From the NCBI GenBank assembly GCA_000310025.1, contig FN648473.1, forward strand, positions 1-64,000: a stretch of DNA of 64,000 nucleotides, written 5' to 3'. This stretch comes from Ectocarpus siliculosus. Lineage: Eukaryota; Sar; Phaeophyceae; Ectocarpales; Ectocarpaceae. Each line of letters begins with the position of its first letter. The first letter of the stretch is position 1. The translations under genes were made by a program, and so were the position numbers. Below the pieces are notes generated by a model. The model made no database searches, was not told the DNA's origin, and worked only from the letters and a program-made list of their open reading frames with translations. Positions 32,933-46,622 of this stretch are shown here, piece after piece.

Positions 32933-33736
32933 TGGACCCGACAAAGGGTCCGCAAGTCAACGACAGATTAGTCACCCTCCGCTCGCTTCAATGCGCTATG
33001 CGAGGTAGTAACTATAGACTGGACAATGAAGCAAACAATGAGCAAACGAATGTGAGAGGCGACCTAACGCGCACCCGAAAAAATCGTCAGTCTTCGACCG
33101 GCATATATATCTCACTACGCCCATCCATGCGCATGCACTTTTTTGTGGCGAGGGAATCCATGCTTTCAAGAATCATCTCGTTGATCTGTTTTTTTCGTTT
33201 ACATACATACATGTAGTACGCACGTCACACCCGAATGAAAAGGAGACCACAACGAGAACGCGCTCTTCCGCACGCTGGGAAATAATCCGGGACTAAATGA
33301 ATGCGGACCCCAGTAGATACGAAACGAAAGAACCGGACGGGAGAGAGGGAAAAAAGAAAAGAGAAGAGGCGTAGGACGCGTTCCCCGTCATGGGCATTTC
33401 ATAAGAGTCGTATTGTGGTATTAATAGTGGCAGGAACCTCTCTCTGCGATCAGGTCAGAAGACAACCAGTCTCCGGAGCTCTTCGGTTGCACCCCCCCAT
33501 GGACGCAGTTGTAGTAGCGCATGTCCTGTAGTAGACAAGGGGAGATTTGTTGTAGGAGCAGACGGAAACAAATCAAGGTTTATTGAAAGTAGTCGAATTT
33601 GTAACGTCGTTGTTAGGGTATGCATAAATTGCTACGGAAATACGGGGTCCCCTCCCAAGCGGGAGCAGGGGAGTAGCCACCACCTCGGCACTCTATCGAA
33701 GCTAGGTGTTCACACAAAGTCTTACGAGGACTAGTC
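32933..33736. other. Intergenic, nothing recognised
   Basis: No coding frame with support and no repeat seen elsewhere in the window. Confidence 0.4.
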
Positions 33737-33961
33737 TAGAGAGAGCAACGCAGAGACAAGGAGCGAGGTGGACACTGTGAGGGCTTCGAGTGGTTTGCCA
33801 GCTGGAGGAGCGGCAAACAAGTTTGGTCTTTCAATCAGCGAGCCGTGGGGACCCGAGAGGGCCGCCCAACAGCAGCAGCAGTTGTACGAGGGAGCGCGCT
33901 GCTCCATCGCGGTGCTAGAGGAACGCCGGGAGTACCGACGCGTGTGCACACCACTGAACGG
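33737..33961 (+). CDS. Possible single coding exon, unknown
   Basis: The frame reads ANKFGLSISEPWGPERAAQQ with a glutamine run, then LEERREYRRVCTPLN, and ends at a fair donor (AACG/GTACGA). Codon third positions are GC-rich in contrast to the surroundings. An acceptor (AACGCAG) lies near 33752. No partner exon was identified; the opposite strand is also open, so this remains weak. Confidence 0.25.
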
Positions 33962-34679
33962 TACGAGTGGGTCGATATGTGTGGGTCGATAGGATCCGAT
34001 GCACGTTGGGTGTAATACTGGTAGCGATCCAGTCGCGATTGTTCCACCTCTGCCGTTGGGTTGCTGGGGTGATCGCAGGCGGCGGGAATTTTAATTTGAG
34101 CATGGGTGCATACATGGAGGCACACGCCAATTCGCCAGCTGACGTACAAAACGCGACCGGTGTCCTCGCAGGCACGTAGCCATTACGGCGCAGAGATGGT
34201 CGCGGATACACGGCACAGTGCATGCAAGCTGAGATGGATGTCAATTACGAGGGCAACACACCGAAATATCACGAGGCAACACATGGAAACAATTTTGTTT
34301 TGGTTGTCTACTTGTTCAAAATACGCTACTGTATCACCAGGGTCCTTGGTTCGGGGCGGCATGCTCTGAGTAGCAGTATGCACGTGCATTGCGTACCATG
34401 GAATCATCTGGTTCACATTTGGTCTCAGATACGCGCCGCTTACCAGGGTTGTCGTCTAGCGCGATTCACGCAGACACAAATCTGCCGGAACCAAAACACA
34501 TAAAAAGTGTTTGGCGGCGGTGGTAAGGGAGGGGGGGAGCGATTGTCAACAGTGATACATACCTAGTAAGGGATGTTAAACTCGGGCAATTACCCTACGC
34601 TCCACAGGCATTACGAAATAAATAGAGTTACAGCAATGCAGGGTCCACACACACACTACTGCTGAAAAATTGGAGACCA

Positions 34680-37600
34680 CGGATGAATCATACCGACAGG
34701 TGGGTCGTGGGTGGGCGGGGGACCCTAAGAAACATTCAGACTCAGCCATTTTACATCCTCACAGTTTCTTGCAAGCAAGAACGAAGGGCGATAACAAAAG
34801 AGAGACCGCCAGCGACAGGAAACAAAGAAGAAGAAGTAGAGGAGACCAGAGGCAAGAAACAAGTGAAGAAACAAGACCCCCTTGCTGCTCTTACCCCCTG
34901 GAAGCTTTCCATGTACCGCAGCAAACAGCAGGGGCAGCACCCACTACCTCACATGCAGTAGCCGAATACATGCACGGACTGGTACGTAGTAGAAGTTTAG
35001 TCTCTTTCTCCGGCAAGAACAAAACGCCCGGGCGAACTTGAACTATTTGTAGTCACAAGAAATAGGGCCATGATGACGTCATCCATTCTGCTTGCCGCGG
35101 GAGATGCGCATCGTTACGCAAGGAAGGCGTCAACTCTCTCAATATGCTGCCGTAGACCCTATATCCCTCAAGCTCAACCACAGCTATACCCGATACATGG
35201 TAGCATCATATATATCCAGCTGTAGAAGAATCGAAAAAAAAAAATGTTTTCTTGGTGGCGAAGATGACCCTCTTTTTTGTGACTCTCCAACTGCTGTTCG
35301 TGGATAGCGACGGCATGGCGACACGGACAGACAAAATCTAGGGTTTGACGTCGGTCTTATCCGCCGCAGGAGGTGGAAGCTATACTCAAAGTCGGGGAGG
35401 GGTCGTGGTTTGCAATTCCCGACGGAACCATACTTGAGGTGCCATGAGATTTGCACTGCCGTAGCCGGGGTTATTTGTCGGCAGGGAAACATACAAACAA
35501 AATCTTCGGCGGACCGGATCCTCTTTTTTCAACTGGCCAACTGTTGTTTGGATGGCGAGACAATTTCCGGTCTTCTTGTCCGTCACAGGAGGCCGAGGCT
35601 GATGCTCAAACTCGGGGAGGGGTCATGGTTTGCGAGTCCCTACCGAACCATACTCGCTCGGGGCACCACGTCATGGACATGACAAGAAAAACATCCCCCC
35701 AACGAAAACTGCTGAAATTCATGGATGGGTGGGTGAGTGGGGGACCCCAAAACAATGAAACAGTCGCGGGGTTAGCGTTGTTCTGGGGCTCTACCGGCGA
35801 ATGACACCGTCGACGCTCTGAACCGCTGGAAGCTGTCACACAGCACTCCATGTGCGGCGAACCGTGGGGGCCATGCGCATTGCTTGACGGAAAGATGCGG
35901 CGCCCATTGCCTCACATGCAGCAGGCGGGTGCACGGACGGGTAGGCTCCTACTCAGCAAGACGCAAAACGATTGCCGTTGACGTTCGATGTTTTTATTGG
36001 GGACCCGAACGGCGAAAATGCAACAGAGAGAGAGGGGCAGACTAAAGGAAGAGAGACTCGAGAAAACAAGGCATGAACTCTCCAGAAGACACTCAATCTC
36101 ATCCCTCTGGCCCACCGCAGGCTTCAAACACGTGTAACGAACGGCGACATGCGATGTGCCTTCAGCAACAACAAACACGACAAAAGAAAAATAGTCGTCG
36201 TTTACAAACTGCTGTGGAGATCATGTGGAGATACTGTAAGTTGGTGGAGACTTTCTTTCTTTTCTGGGATGATGTGGCAACAAAGAAGAACACGACAATC
36301 TGTCTGTGTAGACTAGAAGCACGACGGACGAACTATTATCTCAATGCGCTTGCCGTCGCGATAGATGCGCACCGCTGCCGCCATACGAACGAGCAGACTG
36401 TTGTCAAAGCTGACTACGATAACCGTACCACCATTGCAGCACATTCCGACCATAAAAGCAGAAACCGCAGTAGCAGCTGCATGTGTACAATGGTCACTCA
36501 AGAACAAACGCAAAAAAAACAAACTGTGGCGCGCAGGACGCAGGCCCCTTTTTCGCTGTTCAACAGGCCGTTTCCGTGGCGAAACAGGCAAGGAACAGTC
36601 AAGGCCGACTCTTGCCGGCCACAGGAGGCGGAAGCTGCTCAAACACGGGGACGGCTCATGGTTTGAGATTATTAATTCCACACCGAACCATACGCGAGAC
36701 GCCACGAGATTTGCACTGTAGCTCGAGATCAGCATTTTAGGCCCCCGGGTCGGGCAAGGGGTGGGGGATGCGAATGAAACTTCCACGGATATTGAACGAT
36801 GAGACTGAAGCTAAAGCTTCAAAATTCCCCAAGCCTTGGACGTGTCGGTGGGCATGGTACAATAGGATATGGTGGTGTGTTGACAAGTGGACGGGTGCGA
36901 GTAAAAAGTTCGGGGCCCAGTCATGAACATGGCAAGTAACTACCCCTCCCTCCCAACAAAAATTATTGGTGGGCGGGTGGCTGGGGGACCCCAACAAACA
37001 AAGCATGAAAAAAGAAAAAAAAAGATCAAAGACAAGTGAGCCAGGCGCGACAGGCTTGAGGGAGGAGGCAAAAAAATAAGCATAGAAAACCCACCGTGGT
37101 CGTCGCTCGCTCTGGGCCGCTGGAACATGTCACATAGCACTGCATGTCCAGCATTAGACCATGTCCATTGCTTGACATAAAACAGGTAGCGCACATCGCC
37201 TCTCATGCAGCAGCCCGGTGCACGGGTAGTCTCTTACTCAGCAAGATGCGGAACCACTGCGGTTGACGTAGTTCGATATTGTTGGGACCCCACCGGCGAA
37301 AGGCGAGAGAGAGATAGGTAGACTAAAAGAAGAGAGCGGAGAGAAGACAATTCGATATACTCGTAGCATAGCATGGGGGTGGTATATTGCGTATACATAT
37401 GCGGGGATTGCAGTGACGAACTACGGAGGGACAAGAAGTTTCTTTGTGTTTTCCTTGGGAGTGTAGTAGATTGGTGGGGATTCATGGAGATTCGTTCTAG
37501 GTATTAAAGCGTTATGCGTGACTTGATGCCGTGATGGAATGACGAGCTCAAGCACGCCCCCGATGAATACAACACGTTTTTCACCACGTCTACACGTCTT

Positions 37601-39275
37601 TACCTACCCGTGCGGCCCGTCATGGCCGAGCTGCTCTACGCTCCCATCACACACAACTGAGCCACCCGAATTATCGATCAAAGACAAGGTATCCACTCTC
37701 GAGAAGACACTCACTCACTCTCGTCCCTTTTTGGCCCACGGCAGGCTGTCAGACATCTGTACCGGACAGCGGTATTTTCCTCTGTGACGAAGTGAGAACA
37801 AAAAACATGACTACACGGACGAACTAGTCCGTCCGCGATAGATGTGCACCGTTGTTCTACCTTATCGCTCAGGTTACGACTGACTACGCAGCAGACTCAA
37901 AAAGCATTAACACCCTTATTCGATGTATGCCACCCATGCATACGCCGCTTAGACTAATACGATGCATACCATGAATACGAAGCAAGACAGAAAAAAGGCC
38001 TGTTGTTGTCTGTCTCAACTGTTGTGCTGCAGTTGCTTTTCATGTATAACGACACAACAGGCGACAAAGTAAGCGACGCGCATCGCCTACTACGCATCGC
38101 GTGCACCCCAAAGCGACAGACACGATAGCCTTCAGCCTTGTCTGAAACAATTCAGCAACAGCAGCATGGTCACTCAGGAAAAACAGCATCATGGTCACTC
38201 CGGAAAAGAAAAACAAAGGTTTTGGCGCGCAGCGCGCAGGACCCTCTTTCGCTGGTCAACCGGCCGTTTCCATGGCGAAACAGACAAGGAACAGTCAAGG
38301 GAGGGGTCATGGTTTCCGATTGCCTACCGAACCATACTTGGGGCGCCACGATATTTGCACTGTAGCTCGAGATCAGCAGTTAGTTGAGACCGGGTCGGGC
38401 AAGGGGTGGGGCATGCGAATAAAAGTCCCACCCACGGATATTGAAATATGAGACTGAAGCTAAAGCTTCAGAACTAGATAGACTAGAGTAGTGCAGACTT
38501 TCAACCTTCTGTGACGAAGTGAGAACAAAAAACATGACTACACGGACGAATTAGTCTGGTCGCGATAGATGTGCACCGTTGCACAGAGCAGCAGACTGTT
38601 GGTTGTCATTCCTGACTTTCTGTTGTAAACAACATTGTGCTGCCATCTACCTTATCGCTCAGGTTACGACTGACTACGCAGCAGACTCAAAAAGCAGTAA
38701 CACCCATATTCGATGTATGCCACCCATGCATACGCCACTTAGACTAGTACGATGCATACCACCCATGAATACGAAGCAAGACAGAAAAAAGGCCTGTTGT
38801 TGTCTGTCTCAACTGTTGTGCTGCAGTTGCTTTTCATGTATAACGACACAACAGGCGACAAAGTAAGCGACGCGCATCGCCTACTACGCGACGCGTGCAC
38901 CCCAAAGCGACAGACACGATAGCCTTCAGCCTTGTCTGAAACCATTCAGCAACTGCAGCAAATGGTCACTCAGGGAGAACAAAAAAAAACGATTGTGGCG
39001 CGCAGCACGCAGGACCCTCTTTCGTGGCGAAACAGACAAGGAACAGTCAAGGCCGAGTCGTGTCGGCCACAGGAAGTGGAAGCTGCCGAAACTCGGGGAG
39101 GGGCCATGGTTTGCGATTCCACACCGAACCATACTTGGAGCGCCACGACATTTGCACTGTAGCTCGAGATCAGCATTTGAGACCGGGTCGGGCAAGGGGT
39201 GGGGCATGCGAATAAAAGTTCCACCCACCCACGGATATTGAAATATGAGACTGAAGCTAAAGCTTCAGAATTTGC
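34680..39275 (+). repeat. R4 modular noncoding repeat cluster
   Basis: Modules recur with landmarks GGAACAGTCAAGGCCGA, CTCGGGGAGGGGTCATGG, GAACCATACTTGGGGCGCCA, GACCGGGTCGGGCAAGGGG, and the terminus TGAAGCTAAAGCTTCAGAA. Two copies stand in tandem at 37795-38475 and 38513-39272 (period about 718 bases). The block is colinear with 51140-53185 and is also present inverted at 48640-49385. AGCTAAAGCTT near the end is self-complementary. No protein-coding capacity is seen; long frames inside are chance. Candidates are a large non-autonomous retroelement derivative or a foldback element. Confidence 0.75.
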
Positions 39276-39694
39276 GTACAAACAATTCGCCGACAAGGTA
39301 TGGCTTACCGCACCCACCTCGGTTGTAGACAATCCTATGGGTGGCAACCGCGGTAGGTCACGATAGTGTTCTTTGATAACGAGGGCGTGTGCACAAAATC
39401 TCACGCAGCCATGATGCCGCCGGCACCCTAGGCTGTCTCGGAAAGAGCATTACACAGATCTTAAAGAACTGACGCGGTCCACATATGCAGAGTTGCGGAC
39501 CGGCAACGAATATTAACCAAAGAGTAGCGGACCGCGGTCCACATAAACGGAGTTACTGGGCCAAACAAGCCATGAAGTTTGTTACTACGATGTACAACAT
39601 CGACGTGATTCCGCAACGGTCGGCGCTCGCCGAGCAGCAGTAGCTACCGCCCTACCTTTGTTCAACTCGTTTTGAAACCTTCGTCCTTTTCGCC
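39276..39694. other. Intergenic
   Basis: A short duplicated CGCGGTCCACAT motif occurs at 39474 and 39531. Otherwise nothing was recognised. Confidence 0.35.
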
Positions 39695-41100
39695 GTTGTG
39701 TGTCGGAACACAACAGATGCCACCAGCGACGAGTTCTAGGTCTGGTGGGACGCTGGCGTGGCCGGGCCGGGGGCGCACTGCTCAGCGATCCACCAGTGCT
39801 ACGACACGACGAACGCCGACTCGGGGCCGGACGCGATCGGCTGCGCCGCTACGCGGCAGTTGGGGGAGCGCCGCTGACATGGCCGAAATGCTCGACGGAT
39901 TGGCGGCAATGAAAGCGAGCTTGGACGCCGCGAATGGTCCGGTTTGCCAGCTACAGGCAAAGAAGGAATATCTCGAGGCGGCGGATGGGGAGCGGACTTC
40001 GAACGGGGGCGGGCAAACACCGGCGGGAGACTTGGCACCCGGCCGAAGATTTGACGCCGGCAGCATTCCTGGATCTGACGCGCTCGGCACCGCCCATGTG
40101 CATGGTACACGCTCAGAACGCTCGGGCCAAGGAATCTGTAGCGGCATGGCACAACCTCTCCATTATGAAAGTATGGATGCTAATCGGCGAACGGCTCACG
40201 TTTGCAAATCTCAAGATGATCGTAATACAGGCTTTCATGAGGGACGCGGTGCGGGTGACCGCGGGGGTGCTCGAAAAGCTTAACGCTATGTCGGGATTCC
40301 GCGTAAGGATGTAGTCTACATCGCGGAGATGACGACCCGAACCTCACGCGCACCAACCTGGTGGAACACATGGAGACGCTGGTGTACGCCATCATGAAAG
40401 TCCTGACGGTTGGGATCGGGTCGAAGGACGGGAAAACGCGCCTAGAGATACTTCGTCAGGAGCTTCAGGATGGCGTTAAATTGTCCGCGCCCACTGTCGC
40501 CAATACAGTTCGAAGATGACCGATGATGCCACCTGTTAAGTGATGGCGGACATGGTCGATGAGGACCTAGGCCAATGGACGTCGACATGCTTCACCAGGG
40601 CTCTGGCGTGTAAGACGCAGTACCCGACGCCGCCATATATCAAGTCCATGCCACGGGTGGTGGGGCCTCAGTGGAACGTCGACGGAAATTTCATCGCTTC
40701 TGGGGAACTGCGCAACATCGTCCTCCGCGGTAACCACTCGATCATGTCTCCGATCAAGCGTCCCGCCCGGGGGATTCCGGCGACCGCCGGTGTTTTATGG
40801 ACAGACCGGAGTTGTACACGCTAAAATTGCCCATGGGACCATGCCACGAAACACAACCGCCACACGAGCGCTGGGAGCAGAGGCGCTGGCGGTGGGCGCG
40901 ATCAGGACTTGGGCACGGGAGGCGGTGAACGATGCCGTGGTGGTCACGGGGGCGGCATCGATGGCAGCGGCGGAGGAGGCCGAGGCAGTGGCGGAGATGG
41001 CGCGGGCACTGCTAACGACCATGGCGGAGTACCTGATAGCCCATTGGGGTAAGGGCTCGGCCGCACGGCAGGGCCAATCTCTATTAGTCAGCGCGTCAGG
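39695..41100 (+). pseudogene. Decayed coding region, possibly retroelement gag-like
   Basis: The region is GC-rich with coding texture that passes through all three frames. Frame one has an Arg/Ser/Thr-rich start and MAEMLDGLAAMKASLDAANG, a likely coiled coil. The next frame has AWHNLSIMKVWMLIGERLTF and stops at 40312; a third has LVEHMETLVYAIMKVLTVG. Further on, near 40795, FYGQTGVVH slightly recalls the CCHC zinc knuckle of gag proteins with cysteines lost. A degraded retrotransposon gag is a guess; no protease, integrase or reverse transcriptase follows. Confidence 0.35.
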
Positions 41101-42899
41101 TTTCCGGTTATGTGTATTGTTCGTTGGCTGATGGGGCTGAATAATATTTTCGTGCGAAGAGATGCTTTGCCCGAACAGATGGTGTGGGCTGTGGTAGACC
41201 TTGCTGCTTGGTGTCACGAGTAGCACACGGGGTGAGGTAAGTGGGGCGCAGTCGGGGTACAGACCAAACGGCGGTGCCGTGGCTCTGATAGTCGCGTTCG
41301 TGTCTTGGCATGCGACGCGCCCAACGACGCGCCACTATCTTCGTACCGTAGCGGTTGTGAAGTCAAAGCGCTTAGGTACGGCCAGGATCTGTGGGCATTT
41401 AGCGAGGAAGTCCACAAGTCGGGGAGGTGAACCAAACGACTTTGATTTGCATATCCTTCCAAGCTGGGGAGGAGTGGGAACGAGCAATCCAAATGGCAGG
41501 GGGGTGGAAGTACGATGCGAACAAGCCAACACAGAAATAAATGTGGCGGATTCGCGACGAGTGTCGAGCATATTAGGCGATAGGGAAATGGGAGCGGCGA
41601 GACAGCCGGGGGAGAAACACGGTGTGGGTCAACAGAAAAAAGAAACGAGGTTCCACTGTAGTGAACCCATCATGACGACCTCGAATTGGGTAGAGTAAAT
41701 GGTAGAGTACCATTTGGGGACTTCGTCGTCTGAGAGGTTCCGTACAGTAGAAAGAGTTCCCCACACCGGCGGAAAGAGGATCCCCGGGCTGTTTTCGAAG
41801 GGAAAAGAGAGAGCGACAGTAGAACTGGGGGACAGAGACACGGCAAAACAGGCGCAGAGGGAGTCTGCAGGAAACGTGTGCTGTCGGTGTGGTTTCTCTC
41901 TCTTCCCCGCGTGTGAAGAGAAAGCATTAATGCGAAAATGGCAATTCGAAATAAAAACAATTAACCGTGCAGTTAATTATTGTCTGCTGTGCGGACCTAC
42001 GGCGGCTGGTGTGTGACAGCTGCCTCGCTCTTGTCTCTGTTGTCCCTGCTCTTCCTCCAGTACATGCGCGACGCTTCGTGTTCCAGTCGATCACAAACGC
42101 GCCCCACCCCGCAAACGTTGACAAAATAGTATGCAAGCGGGTCCAATTCCGTCTTTCCTTGTTTCCAGGCGCTTGGCTGTCACTGGATGTGGGATGCTGA
42201 GGTGTAAAAGGGACGACAAGAAGTTTGATTCGTGCGTGAGGCGTCAAGATTCTGGGTCGACAAGGTAGACAACAACAATAGCACGAGGAACGGTTCTTAC
42301 AATAGCTTCCACACGTAACCACTTCGCTTAGTTAAGATGCACCTGCAGTCAAGCTAGCGCGGTGGGTGTGAGGGACACGACATCGCAAGACGGAAGCCTC
42401 GACATTTCACGTCGAGCAAATTACTGCTGTATAACCCTATCACACGGGCGTGCAACGGTCATAATAGCATCACAAGGATACCCCTCGACTCGGAAGTTCT
42501 TCGACCATACATCTGGAAGCATCTGCTGCTGACACACAACGTCTGGAAGAGGAACGATTGCTCGCGGGTGAAGGTGGTCTGATTGGACCCGGGGGTCTTC
42601 ATTACAACGCCCTGTTGTTCCCTCCGTCTTGCGTTTCCACTGGCAGCAACCGCCAGTAACCGATGCATCAACGTTCATCTACATCTGCATTTCAACACGC
42701 ACACGCACTACGTGTACATTCACGCAGCACGGGTAATCAATTCAGAGCTCGAGCGATAGATACTGTAGCTGGTATCGCTCCAGAAGTGCCCAGTATTGCG
42801 TCGATCAACTTCCAGAGATCGCCTCTAAAACAGCGACAGCAGTTGCACAGCCCAGCGCCAAGGCGCGGAAACACGGAAATAGAGAAAATACAAACAATA
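41101..42899. other. No recognisable gene
   Basis: Frames such as 41201-41698 and 41699-42016 (plus) adjoin but lack family resemblance. They may be flanking sequence of the decayed element to the left. No LTR pair was found. Confidence 0.35.
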
Positions 42900-43530
42900 G
42901 CCCCTATTATAGTACGGCAGGAGAGCGTGTTATCATGCGTATTATGCGTGCTTGCCACATCATATTGACAGCCACATTGCAAACGTTTTGCGTCTGTACT
43001 TTGTACGTAGGTTATGTGCGATATCTGTCCTCCAACATACTTTGCGCACGCGGGGCTACGTAATGCCCCGGTGCTGTGAAGGAAAGACAAACCAAAGCCC
43101 CACTGACGTACGGCAGGGGGGTCGTGTTATCATGCGTAAGATGTTGCGATCTTGCCATTTCCTACGGACGATAGATGTCTCCTGCGCATTCAACACTGGG
43201 TCACAGCAGGTTACGTACATATACTCCTCATCGTAACGCCGCGCAGCACGGAGCGCGCCGCAGAGGGGCTGCATCTGTGTTGTACGTATCAGCACGGAAC
43301 GCGCCTCAGAGCGCCTGCACCCGAGTTGTAGGCGAGAGGCACTCACCGAATTCAAAACCTCCACAAGTGGGTGCACCCAACAAGGAAGTCAAGTAAAGGA
43401 ACACACTTCCACATTAGGTTACTCCACACTCTCCTTATCGTGACGCCGCACAGAATGGAACGCGCCGAGGAGCGACTGCACCCGAGTTAGTAGGCGGTGG
43501 CATTCACTGAATTAAAAAAGAAGTAGTCTA
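42900..43530. repeat. Diverged tandem duplications
   Basis: GTACGGCAGGAGAGCGTGTT with TATCATGCGT recurs at about 43108, and TCATCGTAACGCCGCGCAGC with a CCGAGTTGTAGGCG tail recurs at about 43436. The order suggests an old local duplication. A third partial unit lies at 43283-43340. Confidence 0.5.
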
Positions 43531-43916
43531 CGTGCACAGAAGACGGAGGAAGAAAAACATAAGTATATATATGTATACAAGGTCCCCCTTCGGGACGTTG
43601 GTGTCAGGCCCCCCGGGGGTGACGCAAGTTGGAAAGGAAGGAGTGAAGTCATGGATCATATTTCAAAGTTCGGAAGTGCTCGCCCCCGTCCAAAACATCG
43701 CATGTGTCATGGGACGGAGGAGGTGGAAGGGGTTGGCTGACGTCGAAGGGCTGGGTTGACTTGGCGATTAACTGGGCCGTGTCCAAGTATGAGCGGGTCG
43801 GCACATTTGCAGTCACTGCAGCGCTTTGAATCCTGTAGAAATTGCACGAAAAAATGTGGAAGGGAAAAAAGATGCGTCCTGCGTCAGCATTATGTCGTTG
43901 CGCAGCAAATGTAGTG

Positions 43917-45704
43917 TTAAGAACAGAACACAGAGGAAATTTGCAAATGACTCTCATCCTCTTCGGTCCCGAGATGGCCGTACTCCGTGCTTCTGCTTCC
44001 CTCCTGCGCTGGCGCTTCGCGGACGCTTCCGCCTCCTGTCTGTGCCATTTCCTCATGAACCAAGCCGCCCCGTCCTCCAAGTTGTTGCACCACGCCTCCG
44101 GGTCCTTGGCGCTCTCTTTCCATTTCCCCCCCTTCCTTTTCGTCTCCCATGTTGAACGCCACGAGGTCCTCTCCTAGACGAGACACCCAGTGGCTCTCCT
44201 GCCCGTCCCGGTGTCCCACACCCCCCGCCATCGCTCCTATCAACATCCGCTTGGGGAGGCGGTTATCCTCCATGCTCATAACGAAGCCCGCGAAACAGTC
44301 TCCGTTGGCGCAAGGTGGCCTCGATGGGTTCCTCGCAGCCGGCCTGGATGAGGGCCTTAGGACAGGGGGCGGTTTGAGCGTTTCCGGTTGCTCCAGCCGA
44401 TGCACCGTGTCATGAGCTGGCGGTGGGCCCCATTGAGCTTCGCGGAGTGTTCCGCTGTAAGGCTCCACGAGGCGCACCCGTATATGAGAGTCTCCACCAC
44501 TTCAGCCTGGAGTAGCCGAATCTTGAGCTGGCTGTTGGCCCGTCGCCTGTCGTACATCGAGGCACTGTTCAGGCGGTAGCACTTCCACGCTCGGCAGCTG
44601 CGGCTCGTGATCTCCCGGTCGGCCATCCTGTCCGCGCAAATGGTACGTCCGAGGTACTCAAACCGATCTGTCTGCTTGTACGTCTGGCCGGCGGCACTGA
44701 CCGTGGACGGGCGTTCCTCGATCCCATTGGGCAGCATGCACATGATCTCCGGCTTTGGCTCCGATCCCATCAGTCTGAACAGGCCGGCCACTCGCACGAT
44801 GACCGACATCATCTTCTCGAGACTCTCCGGCGAGCGCGAGACGATAACCGCGTCGTCAGCGTAGAGCATGGCCCACAGCGCCTCCATTTCCACCACCACC
44901 GTCATCTTCTTCCCCGCCGACCTCCCCTTCTTGCCCGTGTACTCCACTTGTGTCCCGATCTTGACCATGTCCGCCGTTACCTTAGGGTCCTTGTCGAACT
45001 CGGCCTCGGCGACCATGAGCATCGCGGCAAAGAACAAGTTGAACAGTGTCAGGTTGCATCACTGTCCGAGGCCTTGGTCCACGTCGAACCATTCCGACTA
45101 CTGCCCGTCGTCCGTTCGGACGCACGCCCTCGTGCCCTCGTGGAAGTGGCAATTGACCGCCAGCATCTTCGGGGGCACGCCGAAGTGTCGGAGTACGTCC
45201 CACAGTAGGTCTCGGTTCACCGAATCGTACGCCTGGGTGAGGTCGACGAAGCGCGCGAAGACCGCAGTGCTCTTCTTCCTCGCGAGCTCATGGAGCCGCT
45301 GGATCGCGAACAGCATGTCGAGCGTCGACCGGTGTGGGTGGAAACCGCTCTGCTCCTACGGGAGGATGCCCTCTCTTTCGCGGCAGTGGCTCAGTCGTGT
45401 AGCGACGACCTTGAGCAGCACCTTGCCGGCGTGCGACGAGAGAGATGCCCCGGTAGTTGCCGCACTCCATCGTATCCCCCTTCTTGAACAACACTTTGAT
45501 GGTGGCATCCTTCCACTGCTGTGGTACGTCCCCCGTCTGCCACACGTCCACGACGATGGCGTGGAATTCGCGGAGGAGGCCTTGATCTCCGTCCAGGAAA
45601 AACTTGATCAGCTCAGCCGGTATGTCGTCCGGCCCGGCGGCCTTTCTCGGCATGCCCCAGGGTATCGACGTGTTGGGCACCATATGTATGTGTTTCGACA
45701 GCAT
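43917..45704 (-). pseudogene. Decayed non-LTR retrotransposon reverse transcriptase
   Basis: Minus-strand frames in order give [16 protein letters not shown] and [20 protein letters not shown] (45.65-45.45 kb), [20 protein letters not shown] (45.25 kb), WAMLYADDAVIVSRSPESLE (44.85 kb) and a C-terminal segment with LLQAEVVETLIYGCASW. The order matches fingers, palm A and palm C of LINE reverse transcriptases. Frameshifts after NYRGISL and stops after RTDDGQ break it. The C-terminal region continues in another frame from 44477. The part upstream of KAAGPDD is missing, so it is 5' truncated. It is clearly related to, but distinct from, the LINE at 55.24 kb. Confidence 0.85.
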
Positions 45705-46262
45705 TGCTGGAGCATTCTGTTAGGGTTGGGGGTAGAGTCGCCGACGTCGCTTATATCCCTGTATCCTTTTCACTCCGTGTGGTCATGACTTCGCTCTCGC
45801 AGATGCGTTCAACCACGTCATACCGCATTTCGTTGTTGAAGTTCAAAAGTGACTTACATTTCCTAGTCTAGACAAATGAAGCACTGTTCAACGCACACAT
45901 GTGTATCGCCGTCCTTGCATTCTACAGCAGCTGCCATGGGCACGCCTGCAACCGTCACAACATGCAGCATGTGTTGATTTCGAGCATGTACTATCTGCAG
46001 CAAATGTGTGCTTCCTCTTGTAGCAACATGAGGAGATATGCTACATAGAAAAGAGACGTACGCATATGCATATATCTGTAGATATACATGTGTACATGTT
46101 GGAGCGCACGAAGACACGAGCTACATGCACGAGACTATTCCGATGTGTACAGAATTCTCACATGAAAAATATGTTCCTGCCATGCGTACGTGTTGGGGCT
46201 AGAGCCAGTCAGCCAGCTACAGGCAACATACATTTACCGTGGGTGGTACTTTCACGACTCAC
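45705..46262. other. Intergenic, nothing recognised
   Basis: Contains GCATATGCATATATCTG-like AT palindromes near 46060-46095. No gene seen. Confidence 0.35.
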
Positions 46263-46622
46263 TTGATTCCGTAGACGCTTCGTTGTGACAGCGCCTCCCG
46301 ACCTCCTCTCGGCTGCCTTGGCAAAGTCAACCGCCCCGATACAGCGAGAGTGATGGTACCCGCGGAGACCGGGGTGCCGCTGCGCCGCGGTCTTCCTTTC
46401 GGCAAGGTTCCTGATCTCAGGTAGTGGCTGCGGCTCTGTTGCCCCGTGTTGACAGTAGCGCTGTCCTACCGCCCGGGCTGCAGCAGCCGTCGCGTCGGGA
46501 AGTTGGTCTGGCGTGGAGTTCGCGATGGCCAGCAGCTCATCCCAGACAACATGTGGAGCCCTCTCTGGGTGCCATTGGTCTGCCATGTGCTGCCAAAACT
46601 GAGCAACTTCCTCTGGGTCCAT
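46263..46622 (-). CDS. Possible first exon, unknown protein
   Basis: From ATG at 46622 the frame reads MDPEEVAQFWQHMADQWHPE, an acidic/aromatic start, then Ala-rich and Arg/Lys-rich segments, and reaches a strong donor (AATCAA/GTGAGT) at 46263 after exactly 120 codons. The first hundred residues have protein-like composition. No following exon was identified before the decayed LINE at 45704, which may have disrupted the gene. Function is unknown. Confidence 0.4.

Noticed and set aside
34670-35041. 123-codon plus-strand frame
   Set aside because: It falls in the R4 repeat and is not conserved as a frame among the copies.
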